Positions 63,402 through 64,000 of a stretch of DNA of 64,000 nucleotides are shown piece by piece. The notes beneath the pieces are model-generated. The model saw nothing but the letters and a program-made list of their open reading frames with translations, was not told the origin of the DNA and ran no database searches. Source of the stretch: Chelativorans intermedius (GTDB lineage: Bacteria > Pseudomonadota > Alphaproteobacteria > Rhizobiales > Rhizobiaceae); assembly GCF_025398255.1 (NCBI RefSeq), contig NZ_JAODNW010000001.1, positions 1-64,000 on the forward strand, in the 5' to 3' direction. The translations under genes and the position numbers were made by a program. Every line of letters begins with the position of its first letter. The first letter of the stretch is position 1.

Positions 63402-64000
63402 ATGGCACGCCAATTCATCTACCACATGGCCGGGCTCAGCAAGGCCTACGGTTCCAAGAAGGTTCTCGACAACATTCACCTGTCCTTCTACCCCGATGCC
63501 AAGATCGGCATTCTGGGGCCCAACGGCGCCGGCAAGTCCACCGTGCTGCGCATCATGGCCGGCCTCGACAAGGAGTTCACGGGTGAGGCGTGGCTTGCCG
63601 ACGGTGCCACCTGCGGATACCTGCCGCAGGAGCCGCAGCTCGATCCCGCACTCGACGTGATGGGCAACGTCATGCAGGGCGTGGCGGCGAAGAAGGCGAT
63701 CCTCGACCGCTACAACGAGCTGATGATGAACTACTCCGACGAGACGGCGGAGGAGGCGGCCAGGCTGCAGGATCAGATCGACAGCCAGAACCTGTGGGAT
63801 CTCGATTCCCAGGTGGAAATGGCGATGGAGGCGCTGCGCTGCCCGCCGGGCGATGCCGACGTCACCATGCTCTCGGGCGGCGAGAAACGCCGGGTCGCGC
63901 TCTGCCAGCTCCTGCTGCGCCAGCCGGATCTTCTGCTCCTCGACGAACCGACCAACCATCTCGACGCCGAGACCACGGCCTGGCTGGAGAAGCATCTGCG
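63402..64000 (+). CDS. ettA: energy-dependent translational throttle protein EttA (partial)
   Basis: The first about 199 residues of an ABC-F ATPase; the window ends inside the gene. Walker [13 protein letters not shown], the EttA start [20 protein letters not shown], arm region around [18 protein letters not shown], signature LSGGEKRRV, Walker [13 protein letters not shown]. EttA binds the ribosomal E site and gates translation by ATP/ADP level. ATG 63402. Confidence 0.95.
   Translation, partial: MARQFIYHMAGLSKAYGSKKVLDNIHLSFYPDAKIGILGPNGAGKSTVLRIMAGLDKEFTGEAWLADGATCGYLPQEPQLDPALDVMGNVMQGVAAKKAILDRYNELMMNYSDETAEEAARLQDQIDSQNLWDLDSQVEMAMEALRCPPGDADVTMLSGGEKRRVALCQLLLRQPDLLLLDEPTNHLDAETTAWLEKHL

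Overview
The window is high-GC, densely packed bacterial DNA. Gene content and order (prs, rplY, pth and ychF; lgt followed by a MidA-type methyltransferase and pgeF; petP/petR beside ilvE; BioR/BioY; BA14K-like and SIMPL/BP26-like envelope proteins; an RutR-like reductive pyrimidine cluster) point to an alphaproteobacterium of the order Hyphomicrobiales (Rhizobiales), Phyllobacteriaceae-like. This is inferred from family knowledge; no species is claimed.

Layout. 1-5.9 kb: housekeeping genes (apt, two MaoC-like hydratases, ychF, pth, rplY, DUF488, prs). 6.2-7.3 kb: tRNA-Phe(GAA) followed by an AT-richer patch holding a ComF-like phosphoribosyltransferase gene broken by an exact 22-bp tandem duplication. 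7.3-12 kb: leftward run lgt, MidA-type methyltransferase, pgeF, M24-like enzyme, lipoprotein. 12-19 kb: UbiK-like protein, YbjN, CsaA-like protein, DUF2165, a sensor kinase, a small pore-loop membrane protein, the PetP/PetR regulators and ilvE. 19-27.6 kb: small envelope proteins, a metallo-beta-lactamase-fold hydrolase, a cold-shock protein, the BioR/BioY biotin unit, a SixA-type phosphatase, tRNA(CAT), a SIMPL protein, YcgN. 27.6-33.5 kb: a leftward vitamin B12 uptake operon btuB-btuF-btuC-btuD-tonB behind a cobalamin riboswitch. 33.7-40.1 kb: a peptide/opine-type ABC importer whose ATPase carries an added helix-hairpin-helix tail.

40.2-59.4 kb is catabolic. preT-preA (dihydropyrimidine dehydrogenase) lie on the plus strand. 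The later pyrimidine steps (dihydropyrimidinase, N-carbamoyl hydrolase, omega-aminotransferase), an NMT1-type ABC importer and a divergent TetR regulator sit about 8 kb further on. Between them are a GST/MarR pair, an Rrf2/AhpD-like pair and a 4-hydroxybenzoate/protocatechuate operon (pobA-pcaC-pcaH-pcaG-pcaB with divergent pobR). 59.4-64 kb holds a TPP enzyme with a class III CoA-transferase, an alpha/beta hydrolase and the start of ettA, cut by the window end.

Less obvious signals: a three-copy intergenic repeat (701-780, 25651-25757, 50411-50519), always between convergent genes and twice supplying a stop codon; a decayed DUF559-type ORF bounded by inverted palindromic repeats inside the pyrimidine operon, which gives the downstream ATPase its start codon and N-terminus; a well-formed orphan small-RNA candidate at 16112-16206; and several inverted-repeat operators (PetP, BioR, GST/MarR, RutR-like). 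No complete prophage, CRISPR array, insertion sequence or defence island was seen. I did not find one clear wholly new system; the best leads are listed as findings.
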